In this document: one piece after another, positions 44,107-53,202 of the stretch
How the letters are laid out: every line of letters starts with the position of its first letter
Position numbering within the stretch: position 1 is the first letter of the stretch
Source of the DNA: Marinobacter guineae
GTDB lineage: Bacteria; Pseudomonadota; Gammaproteobacteria; Pseudomonadales; Oleiphilaceae
Assembly (NCBI RefSeq): GCF_002744735.1
Contig: NZ_KZ319341.1
Coordinates: 359,848-423,847 of the forward strand
Reading direction: 5' to 3'
DNA length: 64,000 nt
Notes under the pieces: model-generated
The model's database searches: none
What the model was told of the DNA's origin: nothing
The model's input: the letters and a program-made list of their open reading frames with translations, nothing else
Position numbers and translations under genes: made by a program

Positions 44107-45177
44107 TCAAACGGTTTCCAGCTCCACCCGATTCCGGCCACTGGTTTTGCCCCGGTAAAGCGCGGCATCGGCCCGGCTGACAGCAGTACTCAGGTCTTCG
44201 TCGGGACGAAGCTCACTCACCCCTATGCTGACCGTAATGTCTACTTCGCCTCCGATGATGGCTTTCCAGTCCTTCGCCAAAAAGGCATTTCTCACCCGCT
44301 CGGCGCTCGCCTGAGCCTTCCCGGAATCGGTATCCGGAAGAATGGCCAGGAATTCCTCTCCCCCCCATCGTCCGACCAGATCCTGTGCCCGCAGTTCCTT
44401 ACGGATCACATCCGCTACGCAGCTGAGCACCCTGTCACCGGTTTCATGGCCGTAGGCATCATTGATGGATTTGAAGTGATCCACATCGAGGAGAAGAAAC
44501 CCCACCGGGTGACCACTGCGCTGGAACCGGGCAAGTTCTTTTTCAGCCAGGTAGGTCATGTGGCGGCGATTGGAAAGTCCGGTCAGTGAATCCGTCGTTG
44601 CCATCTCACGTAATTTGCGCTGAGCGGACACCACCATCCTCAGGTAATACGAAGAAAGGTAGCTGAACATGGCAAAGACCACGCTCAGGTTGAACAGATG
44701 GACGATATGCAGGGCGGTTTGGGGGATAGGCTGTAAGGGCTCGATAAACCACATCAGTACATCCAGGGCTATGTAGTAGCCCCATAGCCCCAACAGGGCA
44801 TAGACGGCCCAACGTCGTGATGCTGAAACGCAGATCGCCGGTATGAACATCAGCAGGTAATAATGAAAGCCGCTACCCCAACCGATCAGAATGATGCCAA
44901 GTGCCGCGTGGATCAGCACTTCGGCCCAGATCAATACGACTGCGATTTTATTCTTGTGGTATTTGAGCGCGTAATAGGCGCCCGTATACATGGCGACACT
45001 GACCACGTTCACCCACGCCAGAATCGGGGAACCCAGCGCAAGAAAAAGGAAGAAGAAGATAACGTCGACCGTGCCTGCAATCTGGGCACATCGCATGGCC
45101 AGGCGCCAGAACTGCGGCCGGCGCTCTCGTGCCGGCTCATAGGTCGCTGTGGTATTGAAGCTTTCCATAGACTGCAT
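44107..45177 (-). CDS. Membrane-bound diguanylate cyclase (GGDEF)
   Basis: 356 residues. The ATG at 45177 has AAGGA just upstream; another ATG at 45168 is also possible. Six hydrophobic stretches (about 25-180) form a membrane sensor region. The GGDEF domain (about 195-356) has an intact GGEEF in RWGGEEF near residue 280 and an inhibitory RxxD (RAQD) nine residues earlier, so it should be active and feedback-controlled. It is divergent from the mtfA-like gene over an 18-bp palindrome. Confidence 0.9.
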   Translation of the reverse strand: MQSMESFNTTATYEPARERRPQFWRLAMRCAQIAGTVDVIFFFLFLALGSPILAWVNVVSVAMYTGAYYALKYHKNKIAVVLIWAEVLIHAALGIILIGWGSGFHYYLLMFIPAICVSASRRWAVYALLGLWGYYIALDVLMWFIEPLQPIPQTALHIVHLFNLSVVFAMFSYLSSYYLRMVVSAQRKLREMATTDSLTGLSNRRHMTYLAEKELARFQRSGHPVGFLLLDVDHFKSINDAYGHETGDRVLSCVADVIRKELRAQDLVGRWGGEEFLAILPDTDSGKAQASAERVRNAFLAKDWKAIIGGEVDITVSIGVSELRPDEDLSTAVSRADAALYRGKTSGRNRVELETV

Positions 45178-45261
45178 AATTCCTTGGATGTGACACAAGA
45201 TTACCCTGAAATCCGGAACCTTGCGCCATGGAAATGCAAACAACTGAAAATTATTTCCCCG

Positions 45262-45279
45262 TTTTCCGGGCCCGGAAAA
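45262..45279. promoter_or_regulatory. 18-bp perfect palindrome between the GGDEF and mtfA-like genes
   Basis: TTTTCCGGGCCCGGAAAA is fully self-complementary with no spacer. It sits in the 189-bp divergent gap, so it could be an operator for one or both genes, or a hairpin in a leader. No matching regulator is evident. Confidence 0.4.
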
Positions 45280-45366
45280 ACACCATCAGCAAGGAACCAA
45301 TCTGCTGTCAGGTGCCGTTTTTCGTTAAGATACTCGTTAACTCACCGGACGGTCGCTTGGAGAAAC

Positions 45367-46206
45367 ATGTCAGCAGCACTCGTATTTGCAGTCTTCGCAG
45401 TGACCCTCATAGCAGCAGCGGTTTTCTTCCTGTTCTACTACCGGACATGGCGAAGGGAGCGTGAGTTGAGGGGACCGTTTCCAAAATCCTGGCGCCGCCA
45501 TATGGAAACGCAGGTGCCGCTTTACCGGATACTTCCCAAACACCTCAAGCAAGCGCTTGAACAGAGGGTACAGCTTTTTCTTGCCGAGAAGGAATTTTAC
45601 GGCTGTGATGGCTTCGAAGTGAATGAACGCGTGAAACTGACCATCGCCGGCCATGCCTGCATGCTGATACTCGCCCGCCCCTACTCGGATTTCGATGACG
45701 TTCGCAGCATTCTGGTTTACCCCGATGCCTACCACGTGCGAGGCGTCCATAGCGATGGCATGGTGGTCAGAGAGAGTCATGAAATCCGGGCGGGCGAGGC
45801 ATCGAGCCGGGGCCAGGTCGTCCTGGCCTGGAAGGAGTGCGAACATGCTGCCGGCAACCTGCACAGCAGTCACAACGTCATCCTCCACGAATTTGCCCAC
45901 CAGCTGGATTATCTGGACGGCACCGCCGATGGTGCGCCACCCCTGAGCGGTGAGCAAGCCGAACACTGGCAGCATACAATGACAAAAGCCTACGAGGATT
46001 TGAGGCACTCACTGAGTCATCACCACAAACCCTGGCTCGATCCTTATGGCGCAACCGAGCCAGCTGAGTTTTTTGCAGTGCTGACGGAAGCCTTTTTCCA
46101 GCAACCTGGCCACTTGAAGGACAAGCAATCTGAAGTGTACAAGGCTCTTCAGGGGTACTACCGGCTGGATCCGATGAATCTATCAGATGAGTCTGCCAAG
46201 CCTTAA
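45367..46206 (+). CDS. mtfA: MtfA-like zinc peptidase
   Basis: 279 residues from the ATG after TTGGAGAAAC. An N-terminal membrane anchor (about 4-25) is followed by a DUF980-type domain with NVILHEFAHQLDYLDG near residue 177, containing HEFAH, and EFFAVLTEAFFQ near 238 giving the third ligand. MtfA (YeeI) in E. coli is a cytosolic peptidase controlling Mlc; this one has an added membrane anchor. The symbol is by family, not proven function. Confidence 0.85.
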   Translation: MSAALVFAVFAVTLIAAAVFFLFYYRTWRRERELRGPFPKSWRRHMETQVPLYRILPKHLKQALEQRVQLFLAEKEFYGCDGFEVNERVKLTIAGHACMLILARPYSDFDDVRSILVYPDAYHVRGVHSDGMVVRESHEIRAGEASSRGQVVLAWKECEHAAGNLHSSHNVILHEFAHQLDYLDGTADGAPPLSGEQAEHWQHTMTKAYEDLRHSLSHHHKPWLDPYGATEPAEFFAVLTEAFFQQPGHLKDKQSEVYKALQGYYRLDPMNLSDESAKP

Positions 46207-46224
46207 GCTCACCCGCCGTCGGCG

Positions 46225-46893
46225 TTATTCACCGACAGAACAGGCCAGAATCCGGGACAGGTGACTATAGGGCAGCCCGGTTTCACCATGCCAGGTGTTG
46301 AAGGCCTGTTGCGCCTGTACAAGCGCCTTCTTGCTTCCCGGGCTCGCATCCAGCAACGCTTCCCGACGCAAACCTGCAACCACATCGCTGGAGAGAATGA
46401 AGCCGTCCCAACCAACACGGCGCAGAAAATACTGGGCGGTATTGCCGCCAAGGCGGGCACCATTGCGTTTCAGCCAGAGGAGAAGGCCAACCTGATCTTC
46501 CGATGGCCACTGCGCCAGAAAGCGCCCGAAACTGCCATGCTCCCGGGCCGCATCCACGATCATCCGGGCGTTCTCCGGCACGGTACGGATCTTCTGCATG
46601 TTACGGACGATGCGCTCATCCTGGCAGAGATCCTCAAGTACTTCCGGCGGCACCTGCTGCCAGTACAGTGGCACAAAGCCTTCAAAAGCCGCCTCGAAGC
46701 CCGACCATTTGTTCTCGATCACCCGCCAGACGAATCCGGCCTTGAAGATACAACGGGTTACCTCGGACAAATATCGGTCGTCACCTCTGGCTTCCAGTTC
46801 GCCATGCTCGGCCACAGGAGGCAGAAGGGCGTGTAATGCATCTGCACCGCCCTTGTGGGCGATCGCCTGATCATGGATTCGGGAGAAAGACAT
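46225..46893 (-). CDS. DNA-3-methyladenine glycosylase I-like (HhH-GPD) protein
   Basis: 222 residues from the ATG at 46893; the longer open frame is not used. CIFKAGFVWRVIENKWSGFEAAF near residue 48 resembles the Tag core, and GNTAQYFLRRVGWDGFILSSDVV near 165 is the conserved C-terminal helix. The usual zinc Cys/His ligands of Tag are missing, so this is a divergent member. Base specificity cannot be assigned. It is convergent with the mtfA-like gene. Confidence 0.65.
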   Translation of the reverse strand: MSFSRIHDQAIAHKGGADALHALLPPVAEHGELEARGDDRYLSEVTRCIFKAGFVWRVIENKWSGFEAAFEGFVPLYWQQVPPEVLEDLCQDERIVRNMQKIRTVPENARMIVDAAREHGSFGRFLAQWPSEDQVGLLLWLKRNGARLGGNTAQYFLRRVGWDGFILSSDVVAGLRREALLDASPGSKKALVQAQQAFNTWHGETGLPYSHLSRILACSVGE

Positions 46894-46980
46894 TTCGTGT
46901 CCCGTCCGGATATCTGGTTGTCGATAGGGTATTGGGTGGTTCACTATAAAGGAAACCGGACCAATCAGGGAGCCACGCAC

Positions 46981-47157
46981 ATGCCAACGATAGGATGGGT
47001 CATTCTGTTTCTCGCACTGGCGCTGATAGTGGGCAGCATGATGATACTGCGTAACAGCGCCCACAGCATGAAAATCTCCGACGAGAAAATGAAGAAAATC
47101 CAGGCCCGCAAGGCGGAAGTCGAGGCCGAGGAGAGCGCCGAAGACAGGGAGTCGTAA
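46981..47157 (+). CDS. DUF2897 small membrane protein
   Basis: 58 residues starting MPTIGWVILFLALALIVGSMM, a single membrane helix, then a Lys/Glu-rich cytoplasmic tail (KMKKIQARKAEVEAEE). GGGAG lies upstream. This matches the DUF2897 family of small proteins; function is unknown. It is divergent from the glycosylase-like gene. Confidence 0.75.
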   Translation: MPTIGWVILFLALALIVGSMMILRNSAHSMKISDEKMKKIQARKAEVEAEESAEDRES

Positions 47158-47205
47158 CGACCTGCTCATGCCTCTCCCGTGAATGCTTCGTGAAGACTTA
47201 AGCCC

Positions 47206-47223
47206 GGTTGACGTGTGTCACCC
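47206..47223. promoter_or_regulatory. Imperfect inverted repeat upstream of the oleate hydratase gene
   Basis: GGTTGAC and GTCACCC (6 of 7 pairs) flank a 4-base GTGT spacer, 63 bp before the ATG. It could be an operator for a lipid-responsive repressor but no regulator gene is nearby. Confidence 0.25.
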
Positions 47224-47285
47224 GGAATCACTGCCCTTCCAGCACAGTATACGGATAGTCACTCTTCAGGAAAGGAGATCCCAGC

Positions 47286-49310
47286 ATGACCAGATCCACT
47301 ACCCCCAGAAATCTCGGCTCAAAACTCGCACGTTATATTGAAGCGCTTGAAAAGCAGGGTGTCGATGTAACCCCGGACGCCTCATCAAGCCACCTGCACA
47401 ACGGAATCGACACGCCCCTGCCACCGGCAGACCTGCACGGAAGCTACACCAACAATCGGCCACTTCCGACAGAGGGCATTACCGAGCGTCAGGCGTGGAT
47501 TGTCGGAAGCGGTATTGCGGGCCTGTCTGCTGCCTTTTTTCTCATTCGCGACGGCCACATGCCCGCGAGCAACATTACTTTCCTTGAGGAGCAGGACATA
47601 GAGGGTGGTTCGCTGGATGGCGCTGGTAATGCCGAGGACGGCTATATCGTCCGGGGAGGTCGTGAAATGGAGATGACCTACCAGAACTTCTGGGATGTTT
47701 TCTCGGAAATACCCGCACTCGAATTGCCGGCTCCATTTACCGTACTGGATGAATACCGCATCGTGAATGATGCCGACAAGAACTGGTCAAAAGCCCGGCT
47801 CCTGGAAAACCAGGGACAGATCAAAGACTTCTCCACCATGGATCTTACCAGGCGCCAGCAGCTTGAGGTCATCAGGCTGCTATTGGCCCGGAAGGAAGAT
47901 CTGGACGATATCACGGTTGAGCAATGGTTCAGTGAAGGGTTCCTGAACACCAATTTCTACACGCTCTGGCGAACCATGTTTGCGTTTCAGAACTGGCACT
48001 CGGTGCTCGAGATGAAGCTCTACATGCATCGTTTCCTGCATCTGATGGACGGACTGAACGACATGACGTCACTGGTTTTCCCGAAATATAACCAGTACGA
48101 CAGTTTTGTCAGGCCTCTCATGATCTGGCTGAAAGACCAGGGCGTTAATATCCAGTACGACATGACCGTTACAGACCTGGATATGGATATGGATACCGGG
48201 GATGGCAGCAGGGCCGTCAAATCCATCCAGTGCCATGGCGGAGATGGCGACAAGACATTCAACGTCGGCGCACGTGATCTGGTGTTCGTCACGACCGGCT
48301 CAATGACCGAGGATACAGCCTACGGCGATGACGATAACGCCCCGAGATTGAAAGATAGTAACGAGGCCGGCCAAGGGTCTGGCTGGCAACTCTGGAGGAA
48401 TCTCGCCGAGAAATCCGAAGTCTTCGGGCGGCCGGAAAAATTCTGCGGAGACATACCCGGCTCAACCTGGGAGTCAGTGACTCTTACCTGCAAACCCTCC
48501 CCGTTGATGGACAAGCTCAAAGAGCTGTCGGTAAACGACCCTTACTCCGGGTTCACGGCTACTGGCGGAATTATCACCTTTACAGACTCCTCCTGGCTGA
48601 TGAGCTTCACCTGCAATCGCCAGCCACACTTCCCCGACCAGCCCGACGACGTGATTGTGCTGTGGACCTACGCTTTGTTGATGGATAAGCCAGGCGATTA
48701 CGTCAATAAGCCAATGCCCGAATGTAGTGGCAGGGAGGTTTTGATCGAGATGTGCTACCACCTCGGGTTGACCGACCATCTCGATGAAATACTGGCTGCC
48801 ACGAAAACCCGGATCGCACTGATGCCCTATATCACTTCGCAATTCATGCCAAGGGCCAGAGGCGATCGCCCTCAGGTGGTCCCCGAGGGCTGCACCAACC
48901 TCGCCTTCATGGGGCAGTTCGTTGAAACCCATAACGACGTTGTGTTCACACTGGAAAGCTCGGTTCGTACTGCCCGCATCGGGGTTTACAGCCTTCTTGG
49001 CATCAACAAGCAGGTGCCCGATATTTATCCGGGGCAATACGATATACGGCGTTTGCTGAGGGCAACCCGTACCCTTAACAGCAACGAAGCGTTTCTGGGC
49101 GAGGGCATTCTGCGCCGCCTCCTGGGCGGCACTTACTTTGAAAATATTCTGCCACTTGGTCCGGATGAAGACCCGGCGGATCTGCATAAATCCGGGCTGT
49201 TCGACAACCAGTTACAGGCTATCCGCCGACTGGTGGAAGAAAACCACACCCTCGACGAAGCCAAAGGGTGGGTTCAGGGCATCCTGGACAAGCTTCGCGG
49301 GCGAGGCTGA
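47286..49310 (+). CDS. ohyA: Oleate hydratase
   Basis: 674 residues; ATG after AAGGAGA. The FAD fingerprint [16 protein letters not shown] (about residue 70) is followed by [14 protein letters not shown] near 99 and the catalytic-region [16 protein letters not shown] near 120. The length matches FAD-dependent oleate hydratases, which add water to oleic acid and similar cis-9 unsaturated acids giving 10-hydroxy acids. The gene stands alone with its own leader, and may detoxify free fatty acids. Confidence 0.94.
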   Translation: MTRSTTPRNLGSKLARYIEALEKQGVDVTPDASSSHLHNGIDTPLPPADLHGSYTNNRPLPTEGITERQAWIVGSGIAGLSAAFFLIRDGHMPASNITFLEEQDIEGGSLDGAGNAEDGYIVRGGREMEMTYQNFWDVFSEIPALELPAPFTVLDEYRIVNDADKNWSKARLLENQGQIKDFSTMDLTRRQQLEVIRLLLARKEDLDDITVEQWFSEGFLNTNFYTLWRTMFAFQNWHSVLEMKLYMHRFLHLMDGLNDMTSLVFPKYNQYDSFVRPLMIWLKDQGVNIQYDMTVTDLDMDMDTGDGSRAVKSIQCHGGDGDKTFNVGARDLVFVTTGSMTEDTAYGDDDNAPRLKDSNEAGQGSGWQLWRNLAEKSEVFGRPEKFCGDIPGSTWESVTLTCKPSPLMDKLKELSVNDPYSGFTATGGIITFTDSSWLMSFTCNRQPHFPDQPDDVIVLWTYALLMDKPGDYVNKPMPECSGREVLIEMCYHLGLTDHLDEILAATKTRIALMPYITSQFMPRARGDRPQVVPEGCTNLAFMGQFVETHNDVVFTLESSVRTARIGVYSLLGINKQVPDIYPGQYDIRRLLRATRTLNSNEAFLGEGILRRLLGGTYFENILPLGPDEDPADLHKSGLFDNQLQAIRRLVEENHTLDEAKGWVQGILDKLRGRG

Positions 49311-49318
49311 TTCAGCGT

Positions 49319-49843
49319 TCAGTCGCCGCTGTGGTCCATACCCTGACCGGAGTGATCCATCTTCTGGTTGTTCATCATGGTTTGCCCATCCAGCGGCGCA
49401 ACGTTCAGCTCAACTTCCATATCCGCCGCGCCCTCAAAACTGAGGGTTAGCGGAATGGTTTCATCCTCCCGAAGCGGGCTGTTCAGGTTTTCCAGCATCA
49501 GATGGTAGCTGTGGGGTTTCAGCTCCACGGTTGCGCCGGCTGGAATGGCCAACCCGCCTTTCACTGGCGCCATGCGCATAACGCCATCCTGCATGCTGCT
49601 CCTGTGGATGGAGACCCTTTCTGCCCGGGGGGTTCGGGCACCGGTAAGAACGATCTCGCTGCCGCCAGTGTTTGAAATGCTCATATAGCCCACACCCATG
49701 GGCGTACCCGGTGGTGTGGGGCGACTCCACGGGTGATCGATTTTTACATCGCCCTGACTGTAATCCTGGGCCAGGACAGGTGTGGTGATCAGTGCACTGC
49801 AGGCAATCAGCAGGCCGGTGGTCAATGCGGTGAGTCTGTTCAT
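49319..49843 (-). CDS. Periplasmic copper chaperone PCu(A)C family protein
   Basis: 174 residues from the ATG at 49843, beginning a signal peptide (hydrophobic residues 5-20). The PCu(A)C copper site is seen: His in SIHRSSMQDGVMRM near residue 83 with the two Met ligands, and LKPHSYHLMLENL near 115. The tail is rich in Met and His (MMNNQKMDHSGQGMDHSGD), an added metal-binding region. It hands Cu(I) to cytochrome oxidase. The gene is convergent with ohyA. Confidence 0.9.
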   Translation of the reverse strand: MNRLTALTTGLLIACSALITTPVLAQDYSQGDVKIDHPWSRPTPPGTPMGVGYMSISNTGGSEIVLTGARTPRAERVSIHRSSMQDGVMRMAPVKGGLAIPAGATVELKPHSYHLMLENLNSPLREDETIPLTLSFEGAADMEVELNVAPLDGQTMMNNQKMDHSGQGMDHSGD

Positions 49844-49949
49844 GGTGTCTCGCGTCGATCCGTTTTTTGGAAACGTCATTCAATCCTAGTGTTGCCTCTG
49901 GATCTCCTGATGACAAGCGAGCAAGGCTGGATGCGGCGAATAGTCGCAG

Positions 49950-49969
49950 CTGGCCATTGCAATAGCCAG
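49950..49969. promoter_or_regulatory. 20-bp near-perfect palindrome upstream of the copper chaperone and TerB-like genes
   Basis: CTGGC and GCCAG arms enclose ATTGCAAT, which is itself a palindrome; only the bases next to the arms (C and A) fail to pair. It lies in the 288-bp divergent gap, so it may be an operator. The gap otherwise shows nothing I can name. Confidence 0.35.
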
Positions 49970-50131
49970 CCAGCAGAAGCTTCGTACCTCCGGGCTAATG
50001 CAGCAGTGATCAACGGAACTAAATGCCCTGATTCATGACAACAGATTAATCTCGGCCTCATGACCCGGGAGCCCGGCGGACATAGAATGACCGCAGAAGC
50101 CAACCAGTGACCCGATTAGCAGGAGCTGAAT

Positions 50132-50851
50132 ATGAACGTGATGTCGGTGTTGAACCAGGTAATGAAACAGGCCCAGGGAGGCCAGTCCCGCAGTGGAGGA
50201 ATGGACATCAACAGGATGATGGACAGCCTTGGCAGCCAACTCAAAGGCGGACAAGGCTCGGGTTCAGGCATCGACGTCAAAAGTCTTTTGGGCGGCGGCG
50301 CCCTCGGCATGATGCTCGGCTCAAAACGCGGCCGGAAGATGGGCGGCAAAGCCCTGAAGTACGGCGCCCTGGCTGGCGTGGGTGTACTGGCCTGGAAGGC
50401 GTACCAGAACTACCAGTCCAGCAACCAGGGCACATCGCAGCCTGCATTGGCCCAGCAAGGTCAGCCTCTGGAACAGCTGCAGGGCCAGGCGCAGGAACAA
50501 CGAGGCCTGGAGATACTGCAAGCCATGATCATGGCAGCCCGCGCCGATGGCCACATCGACGCTAACGAACGTGCCCTGCTGACCCAGGAAATCGAGAAAC
50601 TGGGTCCCGATGACGAATTACACGCCTGGATACAACAACAGTTTGACGCCCCACTGGACGCAAAAGCCCTCGCCCGGAACGCAGACTCACCCCAGGCAAG
50701 CCGGGAAATCTACATCGTCAGCGCGGTGATGATCGACGAGCAAAACCCCATGGAGCGGGCATGGCTGGACCAGCTGGCCTCGGCTCTGAACCTTGATACC
50801 GGAATGGCCCGAGAGCTGGAGCAACAAATCCAGGTTGCCACAAAGGCCTGA
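50132..50851 (+). CDS. TerB-like/DUF533 protein
   Basis: 239 residues with ATG after GCAGGAG. Residues 1-60 are rich in Gly, Ser, Met and Gln; residues about 65-90 hold a Gly-rich hydrophobic segment with a possible membrane association (GALAGVGVLAWKAYQNYQSS). From about 125, EILQAMIMAARADGHIDANERALL is the TerB/DUF533 metal-helix motif. E. coli YebE is a relative. Function is unknown. The 3' end is next to the convergent PsiE-like gene. Confidence 0.85.
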   Translation: MNVMSVLNQVMKQAQGGQSRSGGMDINRMMDSLGSQLKGGQGSGSGIDVKSLLGGGALGMMLGSKRGRKMGGKALKYGALAGVGVLAWKAYQNYQSSNQGTSQPALAQQGQPLEQLQGQAQEQRGLEILQAMIMAARADGHIDANERALLTQEIEKLGPDDELHAWIQQQFDAPLDAKALARNADSPQASREIYIVSAVMIDEQNPMERAWLDQLASALNLDTGMARELEQQIQVATKA

Positions 50852-50862
50852 TCAACCAACCT

Positions 50863-50915
50863 CTGAGGCAGGGCAATCAGTCATCCCAGTCATGGTACTG
50901 ATTGCCCTGTCTCAG
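50863..50915. repeat. 18-bp inverted repeat across the convergent junction
   Basis: CTGAGGCAGGGCAATCAG (50863-50880) pairs with 50898-50915 at 17 of 18 positions over a 17-nt loop. Its right arm encodes the last residues of the PsiE-like protein, and the left arm is intergenic. It makes a strong hairpin at the end of both genes but has no T-run, so it may be a processing or transcript-end structure. Confidence 0.7.
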
Positions 50916-51392
50916 CAACCAGTAGGTAACCCCGAGCGCCAGCGTGGTTGCGGCAATCCCGATCAGATACATGGGTGTCAGTGTCTCGAAATCGAGCACA
51001 ATCACTTTCCGGGCGATAGCCATAAGAGCCGTGGCCACAACCAGCTGCACCGGGAAGACATTGGTGCCGAGATAAAGCCGGATGTTGATGAAGATCTCCA
51101 CCGCAATCAGAACCGCCATGAACGCACCAAAGGTGTAAAAAATATCGTTGATGTTCAGAAGCAGGAAGGGCGGCGTGATGAGCCTGTCGTAAATGATGTA
51201 AATGACATCGCCGACACCCCAGAGGATAACAGCGACCATCAACACGGCAAGCACCCGGATTGCGAAACGAATAACCCGGTGCAGGCCGCGAAAAAACGGA
51301 TCGGGGAAATCGACCGGCAGTTCCTGATGGAGCTCATGCTTGCGCTCTGACGGCGATTGAACCGGCTTGTTTTCATCATCATGATCAACCAT
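50877..51392 (-). CDS. PsiE-family membrane protein
   Basis: 171 residues. A charged N-terminus (residues 1-35) is followed by four membrane helices (about 45-65, 82-103, 113-130, 137-157), with ARKVIVLDFETLTPMYLIGI near residue 125, a mark of the PsiE family. Family members respond to phosphate starvation in E. coli, but no Pho box is seen here. The 3' end forms one arm of an inverted repeat. Confidence 0.85.
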   Translation of the reverse strand: MVDHDDENKPVQSPSERKHELHQELPVDFPDPFFRGLHRVIRFAIRVLAVLMVAVILWGVGDVIYIIYDRLITPPFLLLNINDIFYTFGAFMAVLIAVEIFINIRLYLGTNVFPVQLVVATALMAIARKVIVLDFETLTPMYLIGIAATTLALGVTYWLLRQGNQYHDWDD

Positions 51393-51429
51393 TCGATTTC
51401 TCCCTGCCGACCCCTAACACCTTTTAGAA

Positions 51430-51768
51430 TCAGGCCTTCTTAACGAATTCCGATTTCAGCTTCATGGCACCAATGCCATCGACCTTGCAGTCGATATCGT
51501 GATCGCCCTCCACAAGACGGATATTCTTTACCTTGGTACCCACCTTCACCACAGAGCTGGAGCCCTTGACCTTCAGATCCTTGATCACAGTGACCGTGTC
51601 GCCATCCTGAAGTTCATTGCCGTTGGCATCCCGAATCAGCTTCCCGGCCGCATCAGCCGCAGCCTCCGCCTCAGACCATTCATGCCCGCACTCTGGACAA
51701 ACAAGCTGGACACCGTCCTCGTATGTGTATTCGGAACTGCACTGCGGGCATGGAGGAAGTTGGGACAT
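51430..51768 (-). CDS. YjdM/PhnA-like zinc-ribbon protein
   Basis: 112 residues. The ATG at 51768 is preferred over 51774, since AGGA lies 7 nt from it. The N-terminal zinc ribbon CPQC and CPEC (about residues 7-31) precedes a beta-barrel domain with [15 protein letters not shown]. The family (YjdM, formerly PhnA) has no established role; the old phosphonate link is not supported. Confidence 0.9.
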   Translation of the reverse strand: MSQLPPCPQCSSEYTYEDGVQLVCPECGHEWSEAEAAADAAGKLIRDANGNELQDGDTVTVIKDLKVKGSSSVVKVGTKVKNIRLVEGDHDIDCKVDGIGAMKLKSEFVKKA

Positions 51769-51808
51769 TATCATTTCCTGTTAATTGAATGAGTGCTGGA
51801 TTATACCA

Positions 51809-52381
51809 TCAACTCTCGGGTGAAACTCTCGCCAGCACCCTCGGATCATCAGACAAGGGCAGTCCGATAATTACCCCCTCATTGGACGAAGGATACACAC
51901 CGGTCAGCGCCGTGGTATTCACCTGATGGGACACCAGAATCACCGGCGCCCCGACCCCCAGCCCGTTAACCAGAGAAATGGTTTGCCGAGTCTGCGCCGA
52001 ACCATCCCCACGATTGCCAAAAAAAGAATTCAGCGACGGCCACTCAGTAACCTCCCCCATGTTCATGCCCCGCGCCGTATCCAGACACCGACACCACTGA
52101 CTGCTGAACACCCGCGCCTCAGTAATCCCGTGGCTCTCCAGAAACGGCTTCCACGCCCGCGCCTGCTCCCGCCCCGTATCGTTCAGATTCCGCTGGGTCC
52201 TGCAGTCGTTGATATCAAAACTGGCCGGATCCCCGGTACCCGGCGCCAGGGCATGACGAAGCATCAAAACCGCCCGGCCCTCACGAAGGGCTTGCCAAGC
52301 TTCTGCGTTACTATCAGCGGCGAACGCCGAGAAAGAAAAGAAAACGGTTAACAATCCAGAGAATAGAATCCGACTAATCAT
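51809..52381 (-). CDS. Secreted histidine phosphatase
   Basis: 190 residues from the ATG at 52381 with GGAGG 8 nt upstream. A signal peptide (residues 1-22) precedes the histidine-phosphatase core: LMLRHALAPGTGD near residue 40 holds the RH catalytic pair in place of RHG, and SSQWCRCLDTA near 99 and VSHQVNTTALTG near 145 complete it. It is probably periplasmic with broad specificity. It is divergent from yaiI, with the 108-bp palindromic element in the gap. Confidence 0.87.
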   Translation of the reverse strand: MISRILFSGLLTVFFSFSAFAADSNAEAWQALREGRAVLMLRHALAPGTGDPASFDINDCRTQRNLNDTGREQARAWKPFLESHGITEARVFSSQWCRCLDTARGMNMGEVTEWPSLNSFFGNRGDGSAQTRQTISLVNGLGVGAPVILVSHQVNTTALTGVYPSSNEGVIIGLPLSDDPRVLARVSPES

Positions 52382-52449
52382 GGCCAACACCTCCAAAAAA
52401 AGATTGCAGCGTCTCTCTGATACCGCGGGTAAACCTCTGATGTCCGGCA

Positions 52450-52557
52450 GAGGCATTGGGGCCGCCCTTCCAAAAATGTTGGAGGCCATGGACGGCCGGA
52501 AACAAGCGCACATGGAAGTGCTCGTAGCGGTTTTTGGAAGGGCGGCCCCAATGCCTC
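52450..52557. repeat. 108-bp palindromic element (REP/MITE-like)
   Basis: Arms of 27 bp (52450-52476 and 52531-52557) pair perfectly; each has the core GGCATTGGGGCCGCCC. The 54-nt loop holds smaller pairings, such as GGCC..GGCC and GCAC..GTGC, so a cloverleaf could form. It lies in the 285-bp divergent gap before the histidine phosphatase and yaiI, and may carry the promoters or affect them. Confidence 0.8.
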
Positions 52558-52666
52558 CTCCACCAAAAGCCAGATCCACATAACGAGATACGCGGACCTC
52601 CCCTACCAGGCTCACAACAACAAACGGTAAACTCACCAAAAACCAAGCCAAAAGAAGGAACCAACC

Positions 52667-53119
52667 ATGCCAATCTGGGTCGACGCCGACGCCTGCCCCG
52701 TCCCCATCCGGGAGATCCTCTGCCGCGCCGCCACCCGTTGGCAGATCGAGACAACATTCATCGCCAACCACGTGATCACCCTGCCCCCGAGCCCCTACAT
52801 CAAACGTCGCCAGGTCCCCCAGGGCTTTGACGTTGCTGACAACGAAATCATGGACCAGATGCAACAAGGGGACCTCGTCATTACCCAGGACATCCCCCTG
52901 GCCGCCGAAGCCATCGAAAAAGGCGCCGACGTCTTCAACCCCCGCGGCCAGGCCTTCACCAAAGAGAATATTCGACAGCGCCTCGCCATGCGCAACTTCA
53001 TGGAAGAAATGCGAAACGCCGGCCAGGTGACCGGCGGCCCGGCCCCCTTCAGCCAGACCGACCGCAAGGAATTCGCCGACAAACTGGATCGTTGGCTACA
53101 GCGCAACGGACGCAAGTGA
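52667..53119 (+). CDS. yaiI: YaiI/YqxD-family protein (DUF188)
   Basis: 150 residues starting MPIWVDADACPVPIREIL, the family beginning; AAGAAGGAACC lies upstream. DLVITQDIPLAAEAIEKGADVFNPRG near residue 68 is the conserved PIN-like acidic site. The family may be RNA-related, but function is unproven. The stop is directly before a Fur-box-like sequence. Confidence 0.92.
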   Translation: MPIWVDADACPVPIREILCRAATRWQIETTFIANHVITLPPSPYIKRRQVPQGFDVADNEIMDQMQQGDLVITQDIPLAAEAIEKGADVFNPRGQAFTKENIRQRLAMRNFMEEMRNAGQVTGGPAPFSQTDRKEFADKLDRWLQRNGRK

Positions 53120-53136
53120 TAATGATTCTATTTTAA
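53118..53136 (+). promoter_or_regulatory. Fur-box-like sequence before the ABC exporter gene
   Basis: GATAATGATTCTATTTTAA begins with a full half-site GATAATGAT of the 19-bp Fur consensus. It is 66 bp before the exporter ATG and overlaps the yaiI stop. Its right half is weaker. Confidence 0.6.
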
Positions 53137-53202
53137 AACCCTGGAGAATCCGCTACCCTTGCCGCCCTGATGCCTGCGTACTTCACGGGAGAGTAGCCAG
53201 AT

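Noticed and set aside
52380..52583. 67-codon plus-strand frame over the 108-bp palindrome
   Set aside because: It translates the repeat and the antisense of a signal peptide, and has no ribosome site.
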